Positions 8,732-18,224 of a DNA stretch of 64,000 nt are shown one piece after another. Numbering within the stretch: the stretch's first letter is position 1; each line of letters opens with the position of its first letter. Source of the DNA: Alkalinema sp. CACIAM 70d. GTDB taxonomy: Bacteria; Cyanobacteriota; Cyanobacteriia; Leptolyngbyales; Leptolyngbyaceae. The stretch is from the NCBI GenBank assembly GCA_002148405.1, contig MUGG01000069.1:31978-95977 (forward strand), read 5' to 3'. The position numbers and the translations under genes are program-made. Below the pieces are notes generated by a model, which had not been told where the DNA came from, did no database searches, and saw only the letters and a program-made list of their open reading frames with translations.

Positions 8732-9967
8732 TTAGGGATTCTTTTTCAATACGTCGAATAAACTGCTGTAGAGAGCGACAAATTGACGATCGTCTAGGGA
8801 CTGCTGGTGATTCCACGTGGCGACGACGCAGTATTGTTTGCCCGTTTTGGATTGAACTTTTGTCGTAAAGTTGAGCACCCCGGATTCGGAACCGCCTTTA
8901 AATGTGACTCGTCGCCAGTCCTCAGCCCTGGCTAGTCCAGGATTGATGCCCATTAAGGGTAAATCGGACACCCGATCGATTAACTGACACAACTCCTCTG
9001 CACTGAAAAACCACTCGACATCCAAGGCTATAGGTTTAGCCTCTGCAAAGTCTGAAACATCGGGTAACGGCTGGGTCGCCAGTTCCGCTAGAATCGAGCG
9101 TTTTTGACTCAAGCTGGCTGTGCGATAGCGTTCTAGCAGCGATCGATTTTTTGGGCTTTTCAGTTGAAACAGTTCTCGCGTCATTAGAAAGGGCTGATTG
9201 CGGGGGGCGATCGCTTCAATCTTGTCCCGACCCACCTGATAAATTAAATGATCGGTTGCAGTGTTATCACTTTGGGAAATCATCAACGCCGCTAACGACT
9301 CCACCGTTAACCTAGTCCCATCCGGCCAGGTATGCAGCATTCCCGAAGGCAAACTTTTGTATTGTGCTTGCAGAGGAACCACGGTTTGCCAGGTCAGTTT
9401 TTGGGTTTTAATCTGCGTTTGCAACTGATCTAAGACCGCGAGCTTAAAGGCAGAACCCACTGCGAGGGGTTGGGTCGGATTGAGTGCAGCCCGAGTCGTC
9501 TGGCCTTCCCGAACTAACACGCTGACCTGTCCGGGTAGGGTTTTAAACTGCGCGATCGCTTCCTCTAAACTGGCGATATTTTGCGTCGGTGCCCCAAATA
9601 GTAACCCTGCAATTTTGCCATCTGCGCTTAAAACCAGTTTGGTGGGAATGCTGCCTTTTTCCAAGTGCACCACAAAGTCCAATCGATCCCCTTTGACAGA
9701 CTGTAATGGCCCAAACTGCTGCTTCAGTTGATCAATAATTTGCTGCACCTTTGCCAACGGAATTTCTTTGAGAAAAGTGTCGGTAAACTGATTCGCCGCG
9801 ATCGTGGGGTTGCGGAAGAGGGTTTCCAGCACTGTGGCAGGGGAAGGCGCAGCTTGGGCTGTCATAGGCTGATGGGTGATGGACAGGGGCAAAGCAAAAC
9901 GTAGACCTAAACCGGGGGCACTGAAACAGATGACACTGGTCAGGATAGCGACCACAGACTGACGCAT
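8732..9967 (-). CDS. Secreted serine hydrolase, class A beta-lactamase-like
   Basis: 411 residues with an N-terminal hydrophobic signal segment (about 1-40). The penicillin-interacting fold is marked by SAFK (Ser172, Lys175) as the SxxK motif, SDN at 233-235 and KGG at 357-359 in place of KTG. An N-terminal about 120-residue region (EIPLAKVQQIIDQLKQQFG, then strands) resembles the extra domain preceding the hydrolase in cyanobacterial serine hydrolases. It should act in the periplasm on a peptidoglycan-related or ester substrate; true beta-lactamase activity is not implied. It is a single gene between the XRE block and hemB. Confidence 0.85.
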   Translation of the reverse strand: MRQSVVAILTSVICFSAPGLGLRFALPLSITHQPMTAQAAPSPATVLETLFRNPTIAANQFTDTFLKEIPLAKVQQIIDQLKQQFGPLQSVKGDRLDFVVHLEKGSIPTKLVLSADGKIAGLLFGAPTQNIASLEEAIAQFKTLPGQVSVLVREGQTTRAALNPTQPLAVGSAFKLAVLDQLQTQIKTQKLTWQTVVPLQAQYKSLPSGMLHTWPDGTRLTVESLAALMISQSDNTATDHLIYQVGRDKIEAIAPRNQPFLMTRELFQLKSPKNRSLLERYRTASLSQKRSILAELATQPLPDVSDFAEAKPIALDVEWFFSAEELCQLIDRVSDLPLMGINPGLARAEDWRRVTFKGGSESGVLNFTTKVQSKTGKQYCVVATWNHQQSLDDRQFVALYSSLFDVLKKNP

Positions 9968-10135
9968 AGGACTATTCCTCGCAATTACGGGGTTGGCTGT
10001 TGATACAGAACGCCTGAGTACTCGCGATCGTCACCGAGTTTAAATTACCTTCCCCCAATCCTCCCTGTTACAGAGAAGCTTGGGGGATCGAATCCATCAC
10101 GTTAATTCGCTAACTCGTCATGGACGACTGAGCGA

Positions 10136-11119
10136 TTACCCCTGCATCCAACGGGCTGCATCCTTCGCGTGGTAGGTCAGGATCATGTCTGCGCCCGATC
10201 GCTTGAAGCTGGTCAGTGTTTCCAACACAATCCGTTGCTCATCCACCCAACCGTTCAACGCTGCCGCCTTGACCATGGAATATTCGCCGGACACGTTGTA
10301 GGCCGCTACGGGCAGATTGCTGGCTTCCTTGACCCGGTGGATGATGTCCATATAGGACAGCGCGGGCTTCACCATCAGCATGTCGGCCCCTTCTTCCACA
10401 TCCAGCAGAATTTCCTTAACGGCCTCGCGAGCATTGCCCGGATCCATCTGGTAGGTGCGGCGATCGCCAAACTGTGGGGTGGATTCCGCCGCATCCCGGA
10501 AGGGGCCGTAGTAGGCCGAAGCATACTTGGCCGCGTAGGACATGATGGGAATATCCTGGAACCCTGCTTCATCCAGACCTTCCCGAATCGCCTTGACAAA
10601 CCCGTCCATCATCCCCGACGGTGCAATGATATCGGCTCCGGCCTTCGCTTGGGAGACGGCTACCTTTTTCAACAGTTCCAGGGTGGGATCGTTGAGCACG
10701 CGCCCCAGCAAATCCCCATTACCCAGATAGCCGCAGTGCCCATGGGAGGTGTATTCGCACAGGCAGGTGTCGTTGATGACGATCAGGTCAGGCACCGCTT
10801 CCTTAACCGCCGTCGTGGCCTTTTGCACAATGCCACAGTCGTGCCATGCACCCGTCGCATCTAAATCCTTATCTGCCGGGATGCCAAACAAAATGATGGC
10901 AGGAATCCCGAGGTCGTAAACTTCTTTTGCTTCTTCAACGATTTTATCAACGGAGAGTTGGTAGACTCCCGGCATGGATTTGACTTCCTTGGCAAAGCTG
11001 TCGCCGGGAACCGCAAACAGCGGATAGATCAAATCATCGGGGGTCAGAACCGTTTCACGCACCATACGACGGAGCGATTCACTGGTACGCAGGCGGCGAG
11101 GGCGATGAGTTGGGAACAT
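10136..11119 (-). CDS. hemB: Delta-aminolevulinic acid dehydratase (porphobilinogen synthase)
   Basis: Condenses two 5-aminolevulinate molecules to porphobilinogen in tetrapyrrole synthesis. 327 residues, full length. Schiff-base lysines are in [16 protein letters not shown] (Lys198) and [13 protein letters not shown] (Lys251). The metal site region reads [14 protein letters not shown] with Cys119, Cys121 and Cys129, so the zinc-type cysteines are present. The terminal [14 protein letters not shown] and [16 protein letters not shown] blocks are typical. It lies at the edge of the nitrate cluster; NirA needs siroheme, which comes from the same pathway, but a shared transcript with narM is not supported because a 208-base gap with an inverted repeat separates them. 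Confidence 0.97.
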   Translation of the reverse strand: MFPTHRPRRLRTSESLRRMVRETVLTPDDLIYPLFAVPGDSFAKEVKSMPGVYQLSVDKIVEEAKEVYDLGIPAIILFGIPADKDLDATGAWHDCGIVQKATTAVKEAVPDLIVINDTCLCEYTSHGHCGYLGNGDLLGRVLNDPTLELLKKVAVSQAKAGADIIAPSGMMDGFVKAIREGLDEAGFQDIPIMSYAAKYASAYYGPFRDAAESTPQFGDRRTYQMDPGNAREAVKEILLDVEEGADMLMVKPALSYMDIIHRVKEASNLPVAAYNVSGEYSMVKAAALNGWVDEQRIVLETLTSFKRSGADMILTYHAKDAARWMQG

Positions 11120-11140
11120 GATGTCAATCTAAGAGTTGCT

Positions 11141-11203
11141 AACTTAATCAGGTTTCTTAAAAGTCTAAAGCTTGAGTTGTCGCCTGTTAACCTGATTTAA
11201 GTT
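11141..11203 (-). promoter_or_regulatory. Inverted repeat in the hemB leader
   Basis: AACTTAATCAGGTT (11141-11154) and AACCTGATTTAAGTT (11189-11203) are reverse complements apart from one extra A, separated by 34 bases and lying 22-84 bases before the hemB start. It could be a dyad operator or an RNA hairpin in the 5' leader. No T-run follows it on the minus strand, so a terminator is unlikely. Confidence 0.45.
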
Positions 11204-11327
11204 TTATTAAGTCTTCTCGAATCCCATCCTGCACCGACACACCCGCCGATCGCGACTCCCAGTCGCCCGTAACAGTTGCAATACAGATCGCTTAGACACA
11301 GCCCACGATCGCAGGATCAAGGCTGAG

Positions 11328-11780
11328 TTAAATCAAACCGAATTCGCGCATCGCAGGAATAAAATTACTGTTTTCATGGCTCGATCGACTCAGTTTAATC
11401 AGTGCAAATCGCTGCAATGGTGAAAGTGTTGCCCATTGAACTGTCTCTAATGTTGCATTTTCTGTTGTAACTTTAGCAGCTACAGAATCTGGAATGGTAT
11501 TTTCAATTTCCCAAGCTGGATGTTGCTCCACAGGTAAATCCGTTGCCGTTTCTCCCGTTCGTTCCTGAATCATCTGATGTAGAAAATTGTGGTACTGTTG
11601 GATTTCTGCTGCGGATTGACAGGGCATCTCTACGAGGGCTTCCCGATCGGTTTGGTTGAACTGGTTCCATTGATGAAGCTTGAGCTTGACGCCACAGGTA
11701 TCCAGCTTGAACCGAACTTGCATGGGAATACAGCGCAGGGATTCAACAAAATCCGCCTCAAACTGGAAAAACTGACTCAT
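11328..11780 (-). CDS. narM: Nitrate reductase-associated protein NarM
   Basis: About 150 residues. The N-terminal block FFQFEADFVESLRCIPM followed by VRFKLDTCGVKL matches the conserved cyanobacterial nitrate reductase-associated family (TIGR02664-type). Members sit near nitrate reductase or molybdopterin genes and are needed for nitrate reductase activity. Start taken at the ATG at 11780 (MSQFFQF), where the family begins; ATGs or weaker starts at 11792 and 11825 would add residues encoded by a 14-bp direct repeat. Two conserved cysteines are seen. It is the last nitrate gene on this strand, about 100 bases after the PsiE-like gene. Confidence 0.85.
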   Translation of the reverse strand: MSQFFQFEADFVESLRCIPMQVRFKLDTCGVKLKLHQWNQFNQTDREALVEMPCQSAAEIQQYHNFLHQMIQERTGETATDLPVEQHPAWEIENTIPDSVAAKVTTENATLETVQWATLSPLQRFALIKLSRSSHENSNFIPAMREFGLI

Positions 11781-11808
11781 GGTGGCTTTCATCCAATAGA
11801 TACAGGAG

Positions 11809-11839
11809 CTAATAGGTACAGGCATCTAATAGGTACAGG
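11809..11839. repeat. 14-bp direct repeat upstream of narM
   Basis: CTAATAGGTACAGG occurs at 11809-11822 and again at 11826-11839 (17-bp period), immediately before the narM start. It contains GTAC but not a GTA-N8-TAC NtcA site. It may be a regulator site or a chance small duplication. Confidence 0.5.
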
Positions 11840-11879
11840 ATGGCTCGATCGATCAGCCCCTCTTTTTTGTCACCCTCAA

Positions 11880-12386
11880 TTAATGGGATCCATTACTCCC
11901 AGGATTGACATTTTTGACCACCCAGTAGGCAGCCGACAGCGCCAAAATCGTGGCAGCTAGGGCGAGCAGATCGACGCCTCCAGTCTTTTCTAAATCTAGA
12001 ATAATGATTTTCCGAGCCACTGCGATCAACGAGGTCACGATCACCAGTTCCACTTGGACGACGTGCTTTTTCAGGTAGGCCGTAATATTTTCCAGAATTT
12101 CCAAGGCAATGAGCACATTCAGAAATAGCCCAAAAATGGTGAATAGAGCCTTACCAAACTTTTTAACCTGAGCTGGATCGTCGGCGGGAACGGTGTTGGG
12201 CGCGGGGAAAAACAATCCCTGAATTTCCACAGACATATAGTGAGCCAGTTCATAGACCGCCATCAGGATCAGCACCAACATCCCGATCGACAGCACCTTG
12301 GACACTAACGTTTCGACCCGTCCCAATCGATTGAGAAAGATATCATCATTCCAACTTCTGCGCAAAAATCGCCAAAGGGCTTTCAT
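11880..12386 (-). CDS. Phosphate-starvation-inducible PsiE-family membrane protein
   Basis: About 168 residues. AGGAGG at 12394-12399 lies seven bases before the ATG at 12386 and decides the start. Four hydrophobic helices are visible (LVSKVLSIGMLVLILMAVYEL; LFTIFGLFLNVLIALEIL; VELVIVTSLIAVARKIIIL; LLALAATILALSAAYWVV), with the family hallmark of a helix containing ENITAY and a conserved RKIIILD. The function of PsiE is not established. It lies between narB and narM, so it may be read with them. A second PsiE paralogue is at 31215-31727. Confidence 0.83.
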   Translation of the reverse strand: MKALWRFLRRSWNDDIFLNRLGRVETLVSKVLSIGMLVLILMAVYELAHYMSVEIQGLFFPAPNTVPADDPAQVKKFGKALFTIFGLFLNVLIALEILENITAYLKKHVVQVELVIVTSLIAVARKIIILDLEKTGGVDLLALAATILALSAAYWVVKNVNPGSNGSH

Positions 12387-12557
12387 GCTGCTGCCTCCTA
12401 GGTTCCACAAGCTTCCATAAGAGAGCATACTGAACCAGAGAGCAACGAGTAAATATACTCAACCCATAGATTGCATTAGATTATCTCGCTACTGTTCCTT
12501 GCGAAAATCTATAAGTGGGATTGAACTCCCAAGATCGCCTACTGATTCCACAGTCCT

Positions 12558-14822
12558 CTAGACCGCCAACAGTGCCGCCAGTTTGGTAAACAGGGTGCTG
12601 GGATTCTCTGTGGGGTCGATCGCGCAGGCGATCGGCACCAGCTGCACGGCACAGGCTTTCAGTTCCGGCTGCTTGGAGTCGGGACAGGCGGCAGGATGGG
12701 TGAGGGCGTTGGCCTCGGCATTGTCTGCCCAGATCGCGCCCCAGTGCATCGGCACAAACACCGTGCCCGGTGCAATTTTCTTGGTCACCACCGCCGGAAA
12801 TCGGGAACTGCCCCGCCGCGATTGCACCTCCAGCCAATCGCCCTCTTGCACCCCCAACTTCGCCGCATCCCTGGGGTGAATTTCAATAAAGGGATTGGGA
12901 TGCATTTTACGAATCTTATCAATGCGGCCTGTCCTTGCCTGGGTGTGCCAATGGCCGTAGAGCCGTCCTGTTGTCAGCACGAAAGGATAGTTCTCATCCG
13001 GGGGTTCCGCCAAGCCACGGGAATGGTATGCGGCAAAGCGGGCGCGACCATCGGGGGTATGGAAGCGCAGATCGGTGTAGAGCCGTTTGGCTGAAGTAAT
13101 TTGCTCAGCCAGGGAATTCTGCGGCAGGTCTGTCCCATCAGCGGGGCGATCGGTCATTTGGCACTGGGGCGCAGGGTGGGGCCATTGAGTCGGGCCGTGC
13201 TCCACTAGGTAAGCATGGCTAAGGCCAGACATATCACAGGGCCGCCCTTGGGTCAGATGGGCAAATTCATCAAAGACTTCTCCGGCATGGTTGAAGCTGA
13301 AATAACGGCCAAAACCCAAGCGCCGTCCCACCTCCGCAAAAATCATCCAATCCGTGCGCGATTCCCCCGGTGCGACCCGAAAGGCTGGACAAAAGGTCAA
13401 GCGCCGCTCGGAATTAGTCATGACCCCCGCTTTTTCGCTCCATTGTGTCGTGGGCAGCAAAACGTGGGCATAATCGGCCATTTCCGTGGGGTAATAGCAG
13501 TCCTGGTAGACCGTGAACGGGGATTTGAGCATAGCCGCCTTGGTACGTTCCAAGTCCGGCATACTGACCGCTGGATTGGTTGCCGCCACCCAGAACAGCC
13601 CGACTTCGCCCTGCTCCAGCCCTTCAATCATCTGCCATGCTGTGCGTCCCGGTGTGGAGGCAATGCGTCCCGCCGGTAAACCCCAAGCCTGCTCAATCTC
13701 CGATCGATGCTCCGGATTGGTGACAAAGCGGTAACCCGGTAAGAGATGGGACAGCCCCCCCGCTTCCCGACCGCCCATGGCGTTGGGTTGGCCTGTGAGG
13801 GAGAAAGGCCCCGCCCCCGGTTTACCGATTTGCCCCGTCAGTAGGTGTAGGTTGATAATGGCGCGAACTTTGGCGGTGCCTTCGCTGGATTGATTGACGC
13901 CCATCGACCACATGGACAGCACCCGATCGGCCTCTTGCCAGTAGCGCGCCGCTGTTTCCAAATCTTCCACGCTAATGCCGCAGCGCTGGGCAACCACCTC
14001 CGGCGGATAGTGCTGTACGACCGTTTCGTAATCTGCAAAACCCGTGGTGTGCTGCTGAATAAATTCGGGTTGAATGGCGTTCCATTGCAGGAGTAGATGC
14101 GCGATGCCATTCATCAGGTCAATGTCGCTACCCGGCTTGATCGCCAAATGCAGATCAGCTACCTCCGCCGTTTGGGTGCAGCGGGGATCGACAACGACTA
14201 GCTTGACGTGGGGATTTTTTTTGTGGTGCTTGCGCAGGCGATTGAACACGATCGGATGGCATTCCGCCGTATTGGTGCCAATCAAAAAGGCGCAATCGGT
14301 GACATCCAGGTCGTCATAGCAGCAGGGGGGGCCATCGGCTCCAAAACTCTGGACATAGCCCGACACCGCTGACGACATGCAGAGCCGCGAATTGGCATCA
14401 AAGTTATTCGTGCCCAAACAGCCTTTCATGAGCTTTTGGGCCACGTAGTAATCCTCTGTCTGAAATTGCCCGGAGCCATACATACAAATCGAATCGGCCC
14501 CCTCGGTGGCCAGCAGCGTTTGCATCCGAGCGACAATCCGATCGAGGGCCTCATCCCAACTGGCCCGCCGGAAGGGCTGATCCAAGCTATCCCGCACCAT
14601 GGGGTAGTAGAGCCGATCCTTGTCGATCGACTCGGCAACCGTCGCCCCTTTCACGCAGACCATCCCCTGACTGGAGGGATGGGATCGATCGCCCCGAGCT
14701 TGCCAAATGGGGAAGCCATCGCGATCGCGGTTGACAGGTTTTCCAGGCTGGGCAGGCGGTAGCACTTCCAGACCACAGCCCACACCACAATAGGGGCAAA
14801 GGCTTTTTGCTGGCTGGCTCAT
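12558..14822 (-). CDS. narB: Ferredoxin-dependent assimilatory nitrate reductase
   Basis: Reduces nitrate to nitrite with ferredoxin, using a 4Fe-4S cluster and Mo-bis-molybdopterin. From the ATG at 14822 the protein has 754 residues. Cluster ligands are Cys9, Cys12, Cys16 (CPYCGVGC) and Cys56 (GMVCVKG). The molybdenum-ligand cysteine is Cys148 in SRLCMSSA. The [14 protein letters not shown] and C-terminal [14 protein letters not shown] blocks are typical of cyanobacterial NarB. A TTG at 14837 would add five residues and is less likely. It follows nrtD by 385 bases, a gap interrupted by a MITE-like element, so cotranscription with nirA-nrtABCD is probable but not certain. Confidence 0.97.
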   Translation of the reverse strand: MSQPAKSLCPYCGVGCGLEVLPPAQPGKPVNRDRDGFPIWQARGDRSHPSSQGMVCVKGATVAESIDKDRLYYPMVRDSLDQPFRRASWDEALDRIVARMQTLLATEGADSICMYGSGQFQTEDYYVAQKLMKGCLGTNNFDANSRLCMSSAVSGYVQSFGADGPPCCYDDLDVTDCAFLIGTNTAECHPIVFNRLRKHHKKNPHVKLVVVDPRCTQTAEVADLHLAIKPGSDIDLMNGIAHLLLQWNAIQPEFIQQHTTGFADYETVVQHYPPEVVAQRCGISVEDLETAARYWQEADRVLSMWSMGVNQSSEGTAKVRAIINLHLLTGQIGKPGAGPFSLTGQPNAMGGREAGGLSHLLPGYRFVTNPEHRSEIEQAWGLPAGRIASTPGRTAWQMIEGLEQGEVGLFWVAATNPAVSMPDLERTKAAMLKSPFTVYQDCYYPTEMADYAHVLLPTTQWSEKAGVMTNSERRLTFCPAFRVAPGESRTDWMIFAEVGRRLGFGRYFSFNHAGEVFDEFAHLTQGRPCDMSGLSHAYLVEHGPTQWPHPAPQCQMTDRPADGTDLPQNSLAEQITSAKRLYTDLRFHTPDGRARFAAYHSRGLAEPPDENYPFVLTTGRLYGHWHTQARTGRIDKIRKMHPNPFIEIHPRDAAKLGVQEGDWLEVQSRRGSSRFPAVVTKKIAPGTVFVPMHWGAIWADNAEANALTHPAACPDSKQPELKACAVQLVPIACAIDPTENPSTLFTKLAALLAV

Positions 14823-15207
14823 AGGATGTCCACTCAAATTCCAAAATTATAGGGAACCCACGGCGGCGATCGTGGTGGATCTTGCAGAATCTACATTAGG
14901 GATGGCTAAATTTTGCAAGATTGCTAGGATCGTGACGGGAGCGTAATGGAGATTGAGAAGAAATCATAGCGCCAACGGGAAAGAACTGTCTTTGATAATG
15001 CTTACAACAGATTGATTGATCACTGCTACAGATCCGATCCCCCTAGCTCTGCGCTACGCGCTGCTACGAGTAAAAAGAGGGAATTCAGTCAAATTCGTTC
15101 AAAGTACCCCTTAATAAGGAGGATTTAGGGGGATCGTTACGGGTTGCAATCACGAATTGACACGAATTGACTGGGTCTCACGGATAGGGCTTCAATGGCT
15201 CGATGCT
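14823..15207. other. Gene-free spacer between nrtD and narB
   Basis: 385 bases without a credible gene. It holds the 100-bp inverted-repeat element at 15036-15135. Just inside that element lies a CTA-N8-TAC word (15054-15067), which differs from the NtcA consensus by one base. No perfect NtcA site or strong terminator was seen. Confidence 0.6.
15036..15135. mobile_element. MITE-like element with 10-bp terminal inverted repeats
   Basis: Begins GATCCCCCTA (15036-15045) and ends with the exact reverse complement TAGGGGGATC (15126-15135). The ends resemble a very common class of small cyanobacterial intergenic palindromic repeats. It encodes nothing and separates nrtD from narB. Confidence 0.6.
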
Positions 15208-16041
15208 TTAGTCTTCGTGGTGCGCGTAACGATTATAGAGATAATCCAAGGCGTAATTACGCAGTTCATAGTATTTATCATCCTCCATGATGGCTTCACG
15301 ATTACGAGGTCTCGCAAAGGGGATTTCGATTACTTCGCCAATGTGAGCCGCAGGGCCATTGGTCATCATGACAATTTTGTCTGCTAGGAACAATGCTTCA
15401 TCAATGTCATGGGTAATCATCATCACGGTAATGCGATGGTCTTCCCAGATTTGCAGCAATTCTTCTTGCAATTCTTCCTTGGTGATCGCATCCAAAGCCC
15501 CAAAGGGTTCATCCAAAATCAGCACTTCAGGACGGATGGCCAGGGCGCGGGCGATCGACACCCGTTGTTTCATCCCACCGGAGAGTTGGCCGGGTTTTTT
15601 GTTGGCCGCTTCATCGAGCCCTACTAAGTGGAGGTGATCTCGCGTAATTTCTGTTTTTTCAGCCTTGGATTTGTCGGGAAAGACCGCATTCACCGCGAGG
15701 TAAACGTTTTCAAAGGCGGTTTTCCAGGGTAGCAAGCAGTAGTTTTGGAACACCACCATGCGATCGGGGCCGGGGCGGGTAATTTGTTTACCGTTGACGA
15801 TGACTTCGCCCGTCGTTGGGGTTCGGAATCCCGAAATCATGTCTAGCATAGTGGTTTTGCCGCAACCGGAGTGGCCGATTACACAGACAAATTCACCTTC
15901 ATTAACCGTTAAGTTAACCCCATCAAGGACAACGTAGTCGCCCTTGGGCGTAGGGTAAACCTTAGAAACATTATTAATCGAAAGAAAAGGAGTCTCAGAC
16001 ACGTTCGGAGCGGTGAAATTGGGATTAGGAAGCGTTTGCAT
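15208..16041 (-). CDS. nrtD: Nitrate/nitrite ABC transporter ATPase NrtD
   Basis: 277 residues, single ATPase domain of the nitrate transporter. Walker A GHSGCGKTT at 56-64, the YCLLPW Q-loop region, signature LSGGMKQR, Walker B VLILDEPFGALD and the H-loop THDIDEA are all present. It hydrolyses ATP with NrtC to drive nitrate and nitrite uptake at the cytoplasmic membrane. It follows nrtC by 80 bases and ends the transporter part of the operon. Confidence 0.96.
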   Translation of the reverse strand: MQTLPNPNFTAPNVSETPFLSINNVSKVYPTPKGDYVVLDGVNLTVNEGEFVCVIGHSGCGKTTMLDMISGFRTPTTGEVIVNGKQITRPGPDRMVVFQNYCLLPWKTAFENVYLAVNAVFPDKSKAEKTEITRDHLHLVGLDEAANKKPGQLSGGMKQRVSIARALAIRPEVLILDEPFGALDAITKEELQEELLQIWEDHRITVMMITHDIDEALFLADKIVMMTNGPAAHIGEVIEIPFARPRNREAIMEDDKYYELRNYALDYLYNRYAHHED

Positions 16042-16121
16042 CGGGATTTGCCAACATGAACGGTGATCAGAGTGGACAAAAACCGCTGGTAGTTGAGTCT
16101 ACCAGCAGTTTGCAATCTTGA

Positions 16122-18152
16122 TTAGGCAACGCGCGAATTTGTTGCGCTATCCAGCAGGATATCTTCGACCCGAATTTCGCGCCGAATGGCCAAGCTATTG
16201 AGGTAAGCCATGGGATCATCGGGATTGAACACAACCCCATCAAAGAGTTGCACAGGAATGCGATCGGGTTCTGTATCGGGAATGCCCAAGGCACGGGCCG
16301 CTTGACCGTAGATATCCACTCGGTAGATGCGTTCCAACACTTCGACCCAGTTTTTCGGGAAGGGGGTAATGCCCCAGCGCGCCATCTGAGTCATGATCCA
16401 CAGTGCTTCGAGGCGACGGGGACAGGTGGACTGTTCCACATAGAATTGGTTGAACCGTAGTAGCATTTCTGGCTCGGCTTCCGTGCCCCGGTTGTAGGGG
16501 TGGATGAAGCCCGGTCGAATTTGCACAGCGGGACGGTTGACGTATTCCTCCCGCGCCAACAGTTGAACGATTTCCTCTCGGTTACGACGATCGTCGCAAT
16601 ATTGGCAAGCTTCGATTAACGCTTTCACCAAGGCTAGGTGAGTCGCGGGATTTTGATCAGCCCAATCTTCCCGCACGCCCAGCACTTTATTTTGGTGACC
16701 GTCCCAGATTTCTAAATCGGTGGCAACCACAAATCCTGTGCCATTCTGCACCGCACGAATATTCCAAGGCTCGGATGCCAGGTATCCATCCACATCGCCT
16801 TGGGCTAAGCGATTCTTCATATCCGCTGAGGAGAGGACTGAGAGATTGACATCCCGATCGGGGTCGATGCCCCCCGCTGCTAACCAATAGCGCAGTAACA
16901 AGCTCCCCATGGAGGCATCATCCACAACCCCAAAGGTGTGGGGGTCGTCGGCAGTGGCCGTGATGGCTCGCTTCAGATCTGCTAAGTTCCGGACTCCCTG
17001 ATCGTAGTAGCCCTTTTTCAGCGTAATAGCGTTTCCGTTCCGGGCAAGTACCAGCGAAGTGGTCACTGGAATGCGTTCTTTGTTCCCTGCGCCCAAGACC
17101 ATGGAGAGGGGCATTCCCGCCAGCATTTGCGCCGCATCGAGGCTGCGATCGGCCACCCCATCGGCGATCGCTTGCCAACTGGTTTGCGCTACTAAGTTGA
17201 CGTTCTCGAAACCATATTTCTGGAATAGTCCTTTTTCTTTGGCAACGATTAATGGAGCGGCATCCACCGTCGGCACATAGCCTAGGGTGAGCGTTGCTTG
17301 TTCGAGGCCTTGGAGCGCGGCCACTGCGGGAATGGTGGCCCGTTCTGCTGCTTGCCGTTTTTGTCGCCGTTTGGCCCGTTTCTGCTGGTTCAGGAAACTG
17401 ATGATTTCGCCGCGCAGGTGGTAGTACTCTGGATGGTTCACCACTTCCATACGACGGCGAGGACGGGGAATTGGTACATCCAAAATCCGGCCAATGTGGG
17501 CTTCGGGGCCATTGGTCAGCATGACGACGCGATCGCTGAGCAACAGAGCCTCATCCACATCGTGGGTAACCATAACGCAGGTCATGTTATGGCTCTGGCA
17601 AATTTCCATTAACTGCTCTTGCAGATTTCCTCGGGTTAGCGCGTCTAACGCCCCAAAGGGTTCGTCCAGCAACAGCACCCGAGGCCGAATCGCCAGTGCC
17701 CGTCCGATCGCCGTCCGTTGTTTCATCCCGCCGGACAGTTCCTTGGGTTTTTTGTCTGCCGCGTGGCGCAGTCCGACCAGGTTGATATGCTCTTCAACGA
17801 TCGTTTGACGTTCTGCTTCAGGTAGATCCTTCAGGACTTTATTCACCGCGAGAGCAATATTTTGCCGCACAGTTAACCACGGCAGCAAGGAATAGTTCTG
17901 GAACACCATCATGCGATCGGGGCCTGGGGTTTTAATTTCCCGTCCCTCTAAAACGACCCCACCGGCAGAGGCTTGTTCAAAGCCAGCAATGATGTTGAGC
18001 AGGGTGGATTTCCCGCAACCGGAGTGCCCAATCAGGGAGACGAATTCCCCTTCGCGAATGTTGAGGTCAACGTTTTTCAGCGCAACGTATTGACCGCCAT
18101 TGGGCAACGGATAAATTTTATCAATATGGTCAACTTCAACAAGATTAGCCAT
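16122..18152 (-). CDS. nrtC: Nitrate/nitrite ABC transporter ATPase NrtC with NrtA-like regulatory domain
   Basis: 676 residues in two parts. Residues 1-255 are an ATPase (Walker A GHSGCGKST 42-50, signature LSGGM 139-143, Walker B VLLLDEP 159-165). A basic linker (about 256-275) leads to a C-terminal domain (about 285-676) homologous to the binding protein NrtA (TLGYVPTVDAAPLIVAKEKG). In the family this domain senses nitrogen status and inhibits uptake when ammonium is present. The architecture is the normal NrtC one. It lies between nrtB (72-base gap) and nrtD. Confidence 0.97.
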   Translation of the reverse strand: MANLVEVDHIDKIYPLPNGGQYVALKNVDLNIREGEFVSLIGHSGCGKSTLLNIIAGFEQASAGGVVLEGREIKTPGPDRMMVFQNYSLLPWLTVRQNIALAVNKVLKDLPEAERQTIVEEHINLVGLRHAADKKPKELSGGMKQRTAIGRALAIRPRVLLLDEPFGALDALTRGNLQEQLMEICQSHNMTCVMVTHDVDEALLLSDRVVMLTNGPEAHIGRILDVPIPRPRRRMEVVNHPEYYHLRGEIISFLNQQKRAKRRQKRQAAERATIPAVAALQGLEQATLTLGYVPTVDAAPLIVAKEKGLFQKYGFENVNLVAQTSWQAIADGVADRSLDAAQMLAGMPLSMVLGAGNKERIPVTTSLVLARNGNAITLKKGYYDQGVRNLADLKRAITATADDPHTFGVVDDASMGSLLLRYWLAAGGIDPDRDVNLSVLSSADMKNRLAQGDVDGYLASEPWNIRAVQNGTGFVVATDLEIWDGHQNKVLGVREDWADQNPATHLALVKALIEACQYCDDRRNREEIVQLLAREEYVNRPAVQIRPGFIHPYNRGTEAEPEMLLRFNQFYVEQSTCPRRLEALWIMTQMARWGITPFPKNWVEVLERIYRVDIYGQAARALGIPDTEPDRIPVQLFDGVVFNPDDPMAYLNSLAIRREIRVEDILLDSATNSRVA

Positions 18153-18224
18153 GGTCTCTGGGGGATAAGGAGGAATGAGGTTTACAACAATCGAAGTATT
18201 GTCACGATCGAGAATTGAGAATCA

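Noticed and set aside
10052..10086. CCCCCAA / TTGGGGG inverted repeat downstream of hemB as a terminator
   Set aside because: The 21-base loop is large and no T-run follows on the minus strand.
10169..10864. 231-codon plus-strand frame over hemB
   Set aside because: Antisense to a certain hemB gene; rich in His, Gly and Arg as expected of a shadow frame.
12481..12837. 118-codon minus-strand frame at the narB 3' end
   Set aside because: Out-of-frame reading of narB codons; no homology-like pattern.
15054..15067. CTA-N8-TAC as an NtcA site for narB
   Set aside because: One mismatch to the consensus, inside a MITE-like element and with no -10 box at 22 bases.
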